DNA of 7,191 nt from Acholeplasmataceae bacterium UBA5617 (GCA_002424575.1 DIKN01000089.1:1-7191), one strand, 5' to 3'; shown: positions 1 to 6,385, counted from the stretch's first letter. A program made the numbers and translations. The notes: a model not told the origin generated them from the sequence alone.

Positions 1-761
1 GGTTTAGCTTTACCGACAAGTGCGTTTAAGTTTGCACCATCGTAATAGAGAAGACCACCTGCTTCATGCACCAAGCGTGCAATCTCTGTGATGTCTTTTT
101 CAAAAACACCTGCTGTGTTTGGGTTTGTTAACATGAGTCCCGCGGTTTCATCGCTTAAGACAGCCTTGAGTGCTTCGAGATTCACCGTTCCATCGGGATT
201 CGATTTGATTTCAATGGTCTCAAAACCACAAACGGTTGCTGATGCAGGATTTGTGCCATGTGCAGAATCAGGGATGATGATCTTGTCACGTTTAAAATCG
301 CGGTTCTTTTCATGATAAGCTTTAATAATCATCAATCCTGCAAGTTCACCGTGTGCACCTGCAAAAGGATTTAGGGAATAAGCTTTTAAGCCTGATATTT
401 CAGAAAGCATGTTCTGTAGATCATAGTAGATCTTCAGTAAACCTTGAATGGTTTGTGCGGGTTGAAGAGGATGGATGTTTGCAAATCCGGGAAGTGTTGC
501 AAGTTCATCGTTGATCTTTGGATTGTACTTCATCGTACATGAACCAAGAGGATAGAATCCATTTTCAACACCAAAATTCTTTTGGCTCACATTGGTGAAA
601 TGTCTGACGACATCAAGTTCTGAAACTTCGGGTAGATCTGCTTTCGTGTTTCGCAAGAGGTGAGTGGGTATAGCAACCTCAGGAAGTTTTCGCTCTTCAA
701 TGTTATAACCTATCCGGTCTTTTTTCGAGAGTTCAAAGATTAATGTATTGTAGTATTTCAT
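1..761 (-). CDS. gcvPB: Glycine dehydrogenase (decarboxylating) subunit 2, 3'-truncated by window edge
   Basis: This is the C-terminal-half subunit of the two-subunit P protein, which with GcvPA decarboxylates glycine and passes the aminomethyl group to lipoyl-GcvH in the cytoplasm. About 253 codons are visible, starting MKYYNTLIFELSKKDR. Family motifs seen are PLGSCTMKYNP (around residues 73-83), NPFAGAHGELAGL, the PLP-site motif DSAHGTNPASA, TNPNTAG and YYDGANLNA near the left edge. The PLP-binding lysine, which family knowledge places in the HLNLHKTF segment after DGANLNA, lies outside the window. The ATG at 761 overlaps the gcvPA stop codon by 4 bases (ATGA), and a GGTGGTGA ribosome binding site lies 7 bases upstream inside gcvPA, so translation is probably coupled. 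The frame is open to the edge without interruption, so the truncation is only the window boundary. Confidence 0.96.
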   Translation of the reverse strand, partial: MKYYNTLIFELSKKDRIGYNIEERKLPEVAIPTHLLRNTKADLPEVSELDVVRHFTNVSQKNFGVENGFYPLGSCTMKYNPKINDELATLPGFANIHPLQPAQTIQGLLKIYYDLQNMLSEISGLKAYSLNPFAGAHGELAGLMIIKAYHEKNRDFKRDKIIIPDSAHGTNPASATVCGFETIEIKSNPDGTVNLEALKAVLSDETAGLMLTNPNTAGVFEKDITEIARLVHEAGGLLYYDGANLNALVGKAK

Positions 762-2071
762 GCGAGGTTCACCACCAATTCGACGAGTCGATCCATCTCT
801 TCGATGGTTCTCTTTTCAGTGACAGCAAAAAGAAGTTTACCTTCACCTAAGTGAAGTGGTCCTAAAATACCTTTCTTTAAACAAGCTTGTTCAAACGCAT
901 TCACATCAAATTTTGCCTTTAGAACAAATTCTTTGAAAAAGGGTTGATCAAATAAAACATCGAATTTCTTCGTTTGAAGAAGTTTGTGATAAAGATAATG
1001 TGCACCCTTCATCGATTCATTGGCAACCTTAATCGAGCCTTCTTTACCCATCGCAGATAAATAGACGGTCACTGCAAGTGCCATTAAGGATTGGTTAGAA
1101 CAAATGTTTGAGTTAGCTTTTGCGCGACGAATGTGTTGTTCACGTGCCTGAAGCGTCAGCACAAAAGCACGCTTTCCATCGACATCCGTGGTGAGGCCAC
1201 AAATTCGACCGGGCATTTTACGCACATATTTCATCTTGGTTGCTAAATAACCTAAATATGCACCACCAAAGGAGAGTGGAAGACCTAATGATTGAAGGTC
1301 ACCACATGCGATGTCAGCATCGTATTCACCTTGTGTTTTAACAAGATTTAACGCTTGACCTTCGCTGTTGATGATGAAAAGCCCACCCGCTTGGTGGATC
1401 ACATCTGCAAATCCACTTAAGTCTTCAATGATGCCGTAGTAGTTTGGATTTTGTACGATAAGTCCCATTTTAGAAGCGATTAAGCGTTCAACAGCTTCTA
1501 AATCTGTTTGTCCGTTTTTCATGGGGACAATCATCACTTTTAAATTCCGATAATGCGCATAAGTCTTAATGACATCAATGGTGCGTGGATTCATCGTTTC
1601 AGAGACTAAAATCGTATCCATCTCGGTCTGAGCGTGTGCCATAAACATGGCTTCAGCGGTAGCGGTTGAACCATCATACATCGACGCATTTGAAACATCC
1701 ATGCCGGTCAGTTCACACACCATGGTTTGGTATTCAAAAATGTATTGGAGGGTTCCTTGTGCAACCTCAGGTTGATAAGGTGTATACGATGTTAAAAACT
1801 CTTGACGACTCATGATCGCTTTGACGATGGATGGCGTGTAATGATCATACGCTCCAGCTCCACGGAAAATGATCAGTTCCTGGTTCTGATTGGCCAGGTT
1901 TTTCATATGTTTCGTTAACGCTTCATCCGACAGCTGATGAGGGATGTTGTAGGGTTTTGTTAAACGAAGCTTTTTCGGTATTGAAGAGAAGAGATCATCT
2001 GTGGTCGAAGCACCGGTGACCTTGAGCATCGCTTCAATATCTTCCCTGGTATGAGGTAGATATTTATGCAT
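758..2071 (-). CDS. gcvPA: Glycine dehydrogenase (decarboxylating) subunit 1
   Basis: N-terminal-half subunit of the split, PLP-dependent P protein of the glycine cleavage system; it pairs with GcvPB to form the decarboxylase. The 437-residue length fits the usual GcvPA size of roughly 440-450. It begins MHKYLPHTREDIEAML, typical of this subunit, and carries the conserved FRGAGAYDHY (69-78), EFLTSYTPYQPEVAQGTLQ (91-109) and SMYDGSTATAEA (130-141) segments. The gene starts 2 bases after the gcvH stop, with a GAGGAA ribosome binding site inside the end of gcvH, and its TGA stop overlaps the gcvPB ATG. No frameshift or missing motif was seen. Confidence 0.97.
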   Translation of the reverse strand: MHKYLPHTREDIEAMLKVTGASTTDDLFSSIPKKLRLTKPYNIPHQLSDEALTKHMKNLANQNQELIIFRGAGAYDHYTPSIVKAIMSRQEFLTSYTPYQPEVAQGTLQYIFEYQTMVCELTGMDVSNASMYDGSTATAEAMFMAHAQTEMDTILVSETMNPRTIDVIKTYAHYRNLKVMIVPMKNGQTDLEAVERLIASKMGLIVQNPNYYGIIEDLSGFADVIHQAGGLFIINSEGQALNLVKTQGEYDADIACGDLQSLGLPLSFGGAYLGYLATKMKYVRKMPGRICGLTTDVDGKRAFVLTLQAREQHIRRAKANSNICSNQSLMALAVTVYLSAMGKEGSIKVANESMKGAHYLYHKLLQTKKFDVLFDQPFFKEFVLKAKFDVNAFEQACLKKGILGPLHLGEGKLLFAVTEKRTIEEMDRLVELVVNLA

Positions 2072-2073
2072 AC

Positions 2074-2451
2074 TTATTCCTCACAAAGGGGTTGATAATC
2101 TTTCGCATTTAATAATGTTTTTAATTCTGCTTCATTGGAGAGTTCAAGTTTAACAATCCATGCTCCATAGGGATCATCATTTAGCATTTCTGGTGAACCT
2201 TCGAGCGCTTTATTGACATCAAGAATTTTGCCAGATACAGGAGTATAAACGTCAGAAGCAGCTTTTACTGATTCAACGGCACCCATAGCATCACCCTTTT
2301 TAAACAATGCTCCAATTTTTGGTAATTCAATAAAAACGACAGAACCTAGTGCATGTTGAGCGTGGTCAGAGATACCGATCCAAGCATTTTTCCCTTCAAC
2401 CTTCACCCATTCATGGCTTTCACTATAGAGTAAGCCTTCTTTGACATTCAT
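2074..2451 (-). CDS. gcvH: Glycine cleavage system H protein (lipoyl carrier)
   Basis: Small lipoylated carrier that shuttles the aminomethyl intermediate between the P, T and L proteins. The 125-residue length is normal for bacterial GcvH. The N-terminal signature YSESHEWVKVEG (9-20) is clear, and the lipoyl-attachment segment GAVESVKAASDVYTPVSG places the modified lysine at K63. The C-terminal part has the usual NDDPYGAWIVKL segment. Its AGGAGG ribosome binding site begins within the TAG stop of gcvT (TAGGAGG), 12 bases upstream of its ATG, so the gcvT stop codon and this ribosome binding site share bases. The lipoyl ligase or synthase and the L protein are not in the window. Confidence 0.97.
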   Translation of the reverse strand: MNVKEGLLYSESHEWVKVEGKNAWIGISDHAQHALGSVVFIELPKIGALFKKGDAMGAVESVKAASDVYTPVSGKILDVNKALEGSPEMLNDDPYGAWIVKLELSNEAELKTLLNAKDYQPLCEE

Positions 2452-2463
2452 GTGTAAATCCTC

Positions 2464-3537
2464 CTATTTGTTATATTTCTTAGTGTAAAATTTGCGATTA
2501 CGAACTTTAGCAGGGACTTTGTTATTTCTGATTTGAACAAACAGTTCAGTACCTATTTCTGAGTACGCGATATCGATCAGTGCACAGGCAACAGGCGTTG
2601 TGAGTGTGGGGAGTAAGTAACCTGTTGTGACAACACCAATCACGTGATCATCTTTTAAAACGGGATATCCGTGACGAGGTATGTTTCGCTCTAAGAGTTC
2701 AATACCCACAACTTTGCGAGTGGGATGTTCTTTATAGGCAACCAGTGCATCACGGCCTATAAAATCCTTCTCAAGTTTAACTGCAAAGTTTAAACCTGCT
2801 TCAACAGGGTTAATGGTATCACTAATTTCATGACCATAGAGTGGGAGATTGGCTTCAAAGCGCAATGTATCACGGGCACCAAGTCCACAAGGTATAACAC
2901 CGATGGCAATCGCCTTATCCCAAATGTCGCGAATGAATTCAGGTTTCCCATACACTTCAAAACCATCTTCACCGGTATAACCTGTCCGCGAGAAAATGAC
3001 ATGACCAGAACCATATGGTATGACCTTGTAGGTCATGAAACCTAGATCTTGACCGGTTTCCCCCATGATTTCATGAATGTGTTCTTTAACAAGAGGACCT
3101 TGAATAGCAACTTGTCCAAACTCATCAGATAAGTTTCGAACCGCAACATCAAATGCTTTTGATTGCAGTTCAACCCAAGCAAAGTCTTTATCGATATTAC
3201 CTGCATTGACAACGAGCAATATCTTTTGTGCGTTGATGACATAAACAAGCAAATCATCGACGACAAATCCTTTTTCATCACACATCAAACTATACGTCAC
3301 TTTGGTGACATCTTCCGTGATCATATTGGTCACTAAACGGTTGACAAAGGATAGTGCTTCTTTGCCTTCAACTAAAAATTCACCCATGTGTGAAACATCA
3401 AAAATGCCCATACCGGTACGCACAGCGAGGTGTTCCTCACCGATACCCGCATAGGACACTGGCATATGAAAACCAGCATATTCAATCATTTTTGCGTTCA
3501 ACGCCAGGTGTTTATCATGTAGAACTGTTTCTTTCAT
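2464..3537 (-). CDS. gcvT: Glycine cleavage system T protein (aminomethyltransferase)
   Basis: Tetrahydrofolate-dependent aminomethyltransferase that releases ammonia from the aminomethyl-lipoyl group on GcvH and forms 5,10-methylene-tetrahydrofolate. The 357-residue length is typical. Recognisable segments are YAGFHMPVSY (20-29), FDVSHMGE (46-53), VVDDLLVY (92-99, containing the Asp pair that corresponds to the catalytic aspartate region of the family), RTGYTGEDGFEVY (184-196) and GLGARDTLRFEANLPLYGHE (218-237). The C-terminal segment reads TTGYLLPTL where many family members have TSGTFSPTL, a mild variation. It is the first gene of the operon: an AGGAGA ribosome binding site lies 5 bases before the ATG, and a promoter lies about 30 bases upstream. 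The stop is TAG, shared with the gcvH ribosome binding site. Confidence 0.97.
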   Translation of the reverse strand: MKETVLHDKHLALNAKMIEYAGFHMPVSYAGIGEEHLAVRTGMGIFDVSHMGEFLVEGKEALSFVNRLVTNMITEDVTKVTYSLMCDEKGFVVDDLLVYVINAQKILLVVNAGNIDKDFAWVELQSKAFDVAVRNLSDEFGQVAIQGPLVKEHIHEIMGETGQDLGFMTYKVIPYGSGHVIFSRTGYTGEDGFEVYGKPEFIRDIWDKAIAIGVIPCGLGARDTLRFEANLPLYGHEISDTINPVEAGLNFAVKLEKDFIGRDALVAYKEHPTRKVVGIELLERNIPRHGYPVLKDDHVIGVVTTGYLLPTLTTPVACALIDIAYSEIGTELFVQIRNNKVPAKVRNRKFYTKKYNK

Positions 3538-3567
3538 AGTGTTCTCCTAAAAGCGTTTTCTATACTC

Positions 3568-3594
3568 ATTATACACCAAGTTTTTTGTTTTCAA
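3568..3594 (-). promoter_or_regulatory. Probable promoter of the gcvTHPAPB operon
   Basis: Read on the minus strand, a perfect TATAAT -10 box lies at 3573-3568. A TTGAAA -35-like box lies at 3594-3589, with a 15-base spacer, which is shorter than the usual 16-18. Transcription from it would start near 3561, giving a leader of only about 25 bases before the gcvT ATG. That leader holds the ribosome binding site and cannot hold a glycine riboswitch. The -10 is convincing; the -35 is less so. Confidence 0.6.
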
Positions 3595-3616
3595 TCGCAA
3601 ATGCCGATGAGGTTGT

Positions 3617-3635
3617 TTTATTTTAATAAAATAAA
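3617..3635. repeat. AT-only perfect inverted repeat in the divergent intergenic region
   Basis: TTTATTTT (3617-3624) and AAAATAAA (3628-3635) are exact reverse complements around the 3-base loop AAT. The repeat lies upstream of the gcv -35 region and has no G or C, so it is unlikely to act as a terminator. It could be a binding site for a regulator or a bent or UP-like element, but in AT-rich DNA it could also be chance. No known operator consensus was matched. Confidence 0.4.
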
Positions 3636-3638
3636 GAG

Positions 3639-3648
3639 TTTCATGAAA
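3639..3648. repeat. Perfect 10-bp palindrome TTTCATGAAA
   Basis: TTTCATGAAA is its own reverse complement. It lies 3 bases from the preceding AT-only inverted repeat, roughly midway between the divergent gcv and ars promoters. It may be a regulator site. It resembles half of a CodY-type box only loosely, because the centre has two bases between TTTC and GAAA rather than one. Function is not established from sequence. Confidence 0.35.
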
Positions 3649-3694
3649 GTTTATGTAAAAATGTGTGGATATAGGCTGTTGTCATGTAAATAAA

Positions 3695-3713
3695 ATGTCA
3701 AGAAGATTGACAT
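3695..3713. promoter_or_regulatory. Inverted repeat overlapping the ars -35 box (possible upstream operator)
   Basis: ATGTCAA (3695-3701) and TTGACAT (3707-3713) are exact reverse complements with a 5-base spacer. The right arm contains the whole TTGACA -35 box of the ars promoter, so a protein bound here would occlude RNA polymerase. A further TGTCA copy occurs at 3680-3684, 16 bases before the one in the left arm. Part of the symmetry could simply reflect the -35 consensus meeting a chance partner. Confidence 0.4.
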
Positions 3714-3734
3714 CTTTCTCTGGGATGATATAAT
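3707..3734 (+). promoter_or_regulatory. Strong sigma-70-type (SigA) promoter of the ars operon
   Basis: Perfect TTGACA (3707-3712), a 16-base spacer, and perfect TATAAT (3729-3734), with the extended -10 element TGA (TGn) at 3726-3728. Start of transcription is expected near 3741, inside the putative ArsR operator, giving a leader of about 37 bases before arsR. Such a near-ideal promoter suits an operon held off by a repressor. Confidence 0.85.
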
Positions 3735-3737
3735 ATA

Positions 3738-3763
3738 GATGATTATCAATATAGATAACCATC
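3738..3763. promoter_or_regulatory. Putative ArsR operator
   Basis: GATGATTATC (3738-3747) and GATAACCATC (3754-3763) form an inverted repeat with 9 of 10 matching positions around the 6-base spacer AATATA. It starts 3 bases after the -10 box and covers the expected transcription start. ArsR/SmtB dimers bind imperfect AT-rich inverted repeats of this size near the promoter of their own operon, so autoregulation by the adjacent arsR is the natural reading. Binding is inferred, not shown. Confidence 0.7.
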
Positions 3764-3777
3764 AATAGAGGTGCCAG

Positions 3778-4065
3778 ATGAACAAAGAAATGACGAAAAT
3801 TTTTAAAGCTTTATCGGATGAGAATCGGTTAAAAATCATTGAACTATTGCTAAAAGGAGAATTATGTGGATGTATGTTGATTGATAAATTGAACATCCAA
3901 CAACCTACACTATCCTACCATTTGCGCATCTTAACAGAAGCCGGTCTTACCACATCGTTTCGTGAAGGCAATATGATCAAGTATCATGTCGATATAGAAG
4001 TGATTGATCGTGTGATGAAATTTCTTGACAGTTATCATCATGTGGATCCAACGTGTCATATATGA
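3778..4065 (+). CDS. arsR: ArsR-family arsenic-responsive transcriptional repressor
   Basis: Winged-helix repressor of the ArsR/SmtB family that releases its operator on binding As(III) or Sb(III). The 95-residue protein opens with FKALSDENRLKIIELLLKGE (9-28). The sensor motif ELCGC gives C30 and C32. The recognition helix follows as QPTLSYHLRIL (42-52), then the wing with FREGNMIKYHV (61-71). E. coli ArsR has a third cysteine in CVCDLC; here that position is I35. The C-terminus is unusual: HHVDPTCHI adds H87, H88, C93 and H94, which could supply extra ligands. A GAGGTG ribosome binding site lies 4 bases before the ATG. The gene leads the operon, downstream of a strong promoter and a likely operator. 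Its TGA stop overlaps the next ATG. Family assignment is firm; arsenic as inducer rests on the motif and the neighbours. Confidence 0.94.
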   Translation: MNKEMTKIFKALSDENRLKIIELLLKGELCGCMLIDKLNIQQPTLSYHLRILTEAGLTTSFREGNMIKYHVDIEVIDRVMKFLDSYHHVDPTCHI

Positions 4066-5078
4066 AAAACATACTCTCGTGGGTTAATGATGCGTTCTTA
4101 AAGATGACGTGGTTAGAAAATGCTGTCAACTGGTTTTTCACTGAAGTTATCAATCTTGAATCCGATACGCAACTCTATAAAGGTTTAACATTCTTTTTCT
4201 ATGACATAATCAAAATATTCATCTTACTTATTGTACTCATCTTCATCGCTTCTTATCTTCAATCCTTTTTTACAGCAGAAAAAACAAGAAAGATATTGCA
4301 ATCAAAAAAAGGACTTGGGGCGAATGCGATTGGTGCTTTGTTAGGTACAGTGACTCCTTTTTGTTCATGTTCATCCATCCCTATTTTTATTGGATTTACA
4401 AAGGCGGGATTACCCGTAGGTGTTACTTTTTCATTTCTAATTTCATCACCTCTTGTTGATTTAGCATCCCTTATTCTTCTAGCAAGTCTATTCAATTGGT
4501 CTATTGCAGCGATCTATGTTGGACTAGGTGTCGTCATCGCGATTTTAGGTGGTGCATTGATCAGTTACCTCAAGATGGACCAGTATGTTGCAGATTTTAT
4601 TAAGTCGGATCAACCCTCTGATGTGATGATGTGTGCAGAACCAACGTTAACAAAAAAAGAACGCGTGCGTTATGCTATCGAACAAGTCAAAGAGATCATC
4701 AGCCGTGTTTGGTTATACATCATCATTGGTGTTTCGATTGGCGCATTCATTCACGGTTTTATACCGGAAGCTTGGGTTCTCGCAGTCTTAGGTGATGATA
4801 ATCCTTTCTCTGTGATCATTGCAACTATCGTTGGTGTTCCGATGTATGCAGACATCTTTGGAACACTTCCAATCGCAGAAGCTCTCATCTTAAAGGGTGT
4901 TGGATTAGGCACCGTGCTTGCATTTATGATGGCGGTAACCGCGTTATCTTTGCCATCGATGATCATGATTCAAAAAGTGGTAAAACCCAAACTCTTTTTC
5001 ACGTATCTCAGCATTGTCATCGCAGGTATCATTCTCGTAGGTTATATCATGAACGCTACGAGTCATTTATGGATATAG
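4062..5078 (+). CDS. arsP: ArsP-like permease (PF03773/DUF318 family), probable organoarsenical efflux
   Basis: Polytopic inner-membrane permease of 338 residues. The diagnostic TPFCSCSSIP motif is at 98-107 (C101, C103), followed by FIGFTKAGLPVGVTFSFLISSPLVD (109-133) and a second conserved loop GVPMYADIFGTLPIAEAL (258-275). Hydrophobic stretches near 45-65, 86-112, 120-143, 149-169, 215-234, 249-260, 280-300 and 312-330 suggest about eight membrane segments around a charged central loop (172-210). Campylobacter ArsP of this family exports trivalent organoarsenicals such as methylarsenite; other members have unknown substrates, so the exact substrate here is inference. I chose ATG 4062, which overlaps the arsR stop as ATGA; an in-frame GTG at 4053 would add three residues, and neither start has a strong ribosome binding site. 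Confidence 0.87.
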   Translation: MKNILSWVNDAFLKMTWLENAVNWFFTEVINLESDTQLYKGLTFFFYDIIKIFILLIVLIFIASYLQSFFTAEKTRKILQSKKGLGANAIGALLGTVTPFCSCSSIPIFIGFTKAGLPVGVTFSFLISSPLVDLASLILLASLFNWSIAAIYVGLGVVIAILGGALISYLKMDQYVADFIKSDQPSDVMMCAEPTLTKKERVRYAIEQVKEIISRVWLYIIIGVSIGAFIHGFIPEAWVLAVLGDDNPFSVIIATIVGVPMYADIFGTLPIAEALILKGVGLGTVLAFMMAVTALSLPSMIMIQKVVKPKLFFTYLSIVIAGIILVGYIMNATSHLWI

Positions 5079-5091
5079 GAGGAAAAATTCA

Positions 5092-5328
5092 ATGATTATT
5101 CAAGTAGTAGGTTCTGGATGTAGCAATTGCAAAAAGCTTTTAGAGTTGACACAAGAAGCAGTAAAGGTGCTCAATGTCAAAGCCGATGTTGTCTATGTAA
5201 CAGACTTAGTCGACATTGCTAAAACAGGTTTACTTCGCACACCAGGTTTGATTATTAATGGTCGAATCGTCAGTTATGGACGAGTTCCCCAACTCGATGA
5301 GATTAAATCTTGGATCAGACAAGCTTAG
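5092..5328 (+). CDS. Small thioredoxin-fold redox protein (MTH895/TM0996-like)
   Basis: A 78-residue thioredoxin-fold protein with the active site GSGCSNC (C10 and C13), at the end of the first beta strand MIIQVVGSG. The cis-proline motif TPGLIINGRIVSYGRVP begins at 50, with P51 the expected cis-proline. This is the short, minimal-fold type known from MTH895 and TM0996, not a full-length TrxA (about 105 residues, WCGPC). It has no signal peptide, so it should be cytoplasmic. It lies 13 bases after the permease and 10 bases before acr3, with an AGGAGG ribosome binding site fused to the upstream TAG stop. The context suggests a dithiol electron donor to ArsC or a thiol carrier of As(III) to a transporter, but neither role can be read from sequence. 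Such proteins often sit beside PF03773 permeases. Confidence 0.9.
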   Translation: MIIQVVGSGCSNCKKLLELTQEAVKVLNVKADVVYVTDLVDIAKTGLLRTPGLIINGRIVSYGRVPQLDEIKSWIRQA

Positions 5329-5333
5329 GAGGG
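5327..5333 (+). promoter_or_regulatory. Ribosome binding site that fixes the GTG start of acr3
   Basis: AGGAGGG lies 5 bases before the GTG at 5339 and shares its first two bases with the TAG stop of the preceding gene. The nearby ATG at 5334 is in another frame and overlaps the ribosome binding site too closely, so GTG 5339 is the supported start. Confidence 0.8.
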
Positions 5334-5338
5334 ATGTT

Positions 5339-6385
5339 GTGAACATCAGTTTCTTTGAAAAATATCTAACGGGTTTTGTGCTGATCTGCATGGCCATCGG
5401 TGTAGCGATTGGGTTATGGATTCCAGCCATCCCCGATGTCCTTAGACAATTTGAGATTGCTAGCGTCAATATACCGATTGGCATTCTGATCTGGTTGATG
5501 ATCTATCCCATGATGCTTAAGATTGATTTTTCATCGGTTAAACGTGTGGGTCAAAATCCTAAAGGTCTTTACCTGACATGGGTCGTCAATTGGTTGATAA
5601 AACCGTTTACCATGTTTGTGATCGCAAGTTTATTCTTTGGTATTCTTTTTAAGAATATCATCCCCGAAAACTTGCAACAAGATTACTTAGCAGGTGCTGT
5701 TTTGCTCGGTGCTGCACCGTGTACCGCTATGGTCTTTGTGTGGAGTAGTTTAACGCGTGGGAATCCAGCTTATACGCTCGTTCAAGTCGCAACCAACGAC
5801 TTAATCATCTTAGTGCTCTTCGTTCCTATTGTGGGATTGCTGTTGGGTATTGGTGGCATTACTGTTCCATGGTTAACGCTTTTCTTGTCAGTCTTTCTTT
5901 TTGTGGTAGTTCCATTAGCGCTTGCATCACTGACAAGATCGTTGGTTATCCGGAAAAAGGGAATTGCATATTATAATGATATCTTCATCAAAAAATTCTC
6001 AAAACTTACCATTTCTGGATTACTGTTAACCCTTATATTAATCTTTTCATTACAAGCAGAACTCATTTGGAATAACCCACTTCATATCGTGTTAATCAGT
6101 ATACCCTTGATCATTCAAACCTTTTTGATTTTCTTCATTGCTTATGGAGGAGCAAAATGGCTTAAACTCAGTCATGATGTTGCTGCTCCTGCTGGTATGA
6201 TTGGTGCAAGTAATTTCTTTGAACTTGCAGTTGCAGTCGCGGTTGCTATCTTCCCGTTCAATCCGGGGGTTGCACTAGCGACCATCGTTGGTGTTTTGGT
6301 TGAAGTTCCTGTTATGCTCATTTTAGTTAAAATTGCAAATAAAACAAAAAATTGGTTTCCCAAAGGAGAGATGAACCATGAATAA
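5339..6385 (+). CDS. acr3: Arsenite efflux transporter, ACR3 family
   Basis: Inner-membrane As(III) exporter of the ACR3 type (BART superfamily), driven by the membrane potential or proton gradient. The start is GTG at 5339, giving 348 residues beginning MNISFFEKYLTGFVLI. An upstream in-frame extension to 5258 exists but lies inside the thioredoxin-like gene and has no ribosome binding site. Key family segments are present: PIGILIWLMIYPMMLKIDF (46-64), LGAAPCTAMVFVWSSLT (123-139) with the conserved transport cysteine C128, QVATNDL (149-155), APAGMIGASNFFELAVAVA (283-301) and GVLVEVPVM (318-326) with the conserved glutamate E322. About ten hydrophobic segments are seen, as expected. The last 8 bases overlap arsC, and the arsC ribosome binding site lies within this gene. 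Confidence 0.96.
   Translation: MNISFFEKYLTGFVLICMAIGVAIGLWIPAIPDVLRQFEIASVNIPIGILIWLMIYPMMLKIDFSSVKRVGQNPKGLYLTWVVNWLIKPFTMFVIASLFFGILFKNIIPENLQQDYLAGAVLLGAAPCTAMVFVWSSLTRGNPAYTLVQVATNDLIILVLFVPIVGLLLGIGGITVPWLTLFLSVFLFVVVPLALASLTRSLVIRKKGIAYYNDIFIKKFSKLTISGLLLTLILIFSLQAELIWNNPLHIVLISIPLIIQTFLIFFIAYGGAKWLKLSHDVAAPAGMIGASNFFELAVAVAVAIFPFNPGVALATIVGVLVEVPVMLILVKIANKTKNWFPKGEMNHE

Noticed and set aside
88..315. 75-codon plus-strand open frame inside gcvPB
   Set aside because: It is antisense to the well-supported gcvPB frame, with no ribosome binding site and no recognisable protein features.
2790..3539. Several open frames of 60-80 codons on both strands inside gcvT
   Set aside because: All lie within gcvT, whose motifs are intact across the whole length; these are out-of-frame shadows.
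3661..3693. Ten-codon frame MCGYRLLSCK upstream of arsR as a possible leader peptide
   Set aside because: It has no ribosome binding site and lies upstream of the ars promoter, so it would not be on the ars transcript.
3538..3777. Glycine riboswitch or transcription attenuator in the divergent region
   Set aside because: No GC-bearing hairpins followed by T runs and no aptamer-like conserved blocks were seen on either strand; the predicted leaders are about 25 and 37 bases.
5258..5338. N-terminal extension of acr3 by 27 residues from an ATG inside the thioredoxin-like gene
   Set aside because: The extension would overlap the redox gene by 71 bases, lacks a ribosome binding site and has no ACR3-like sequence; the GTG at 5339 has an excellent ribosome binding site.
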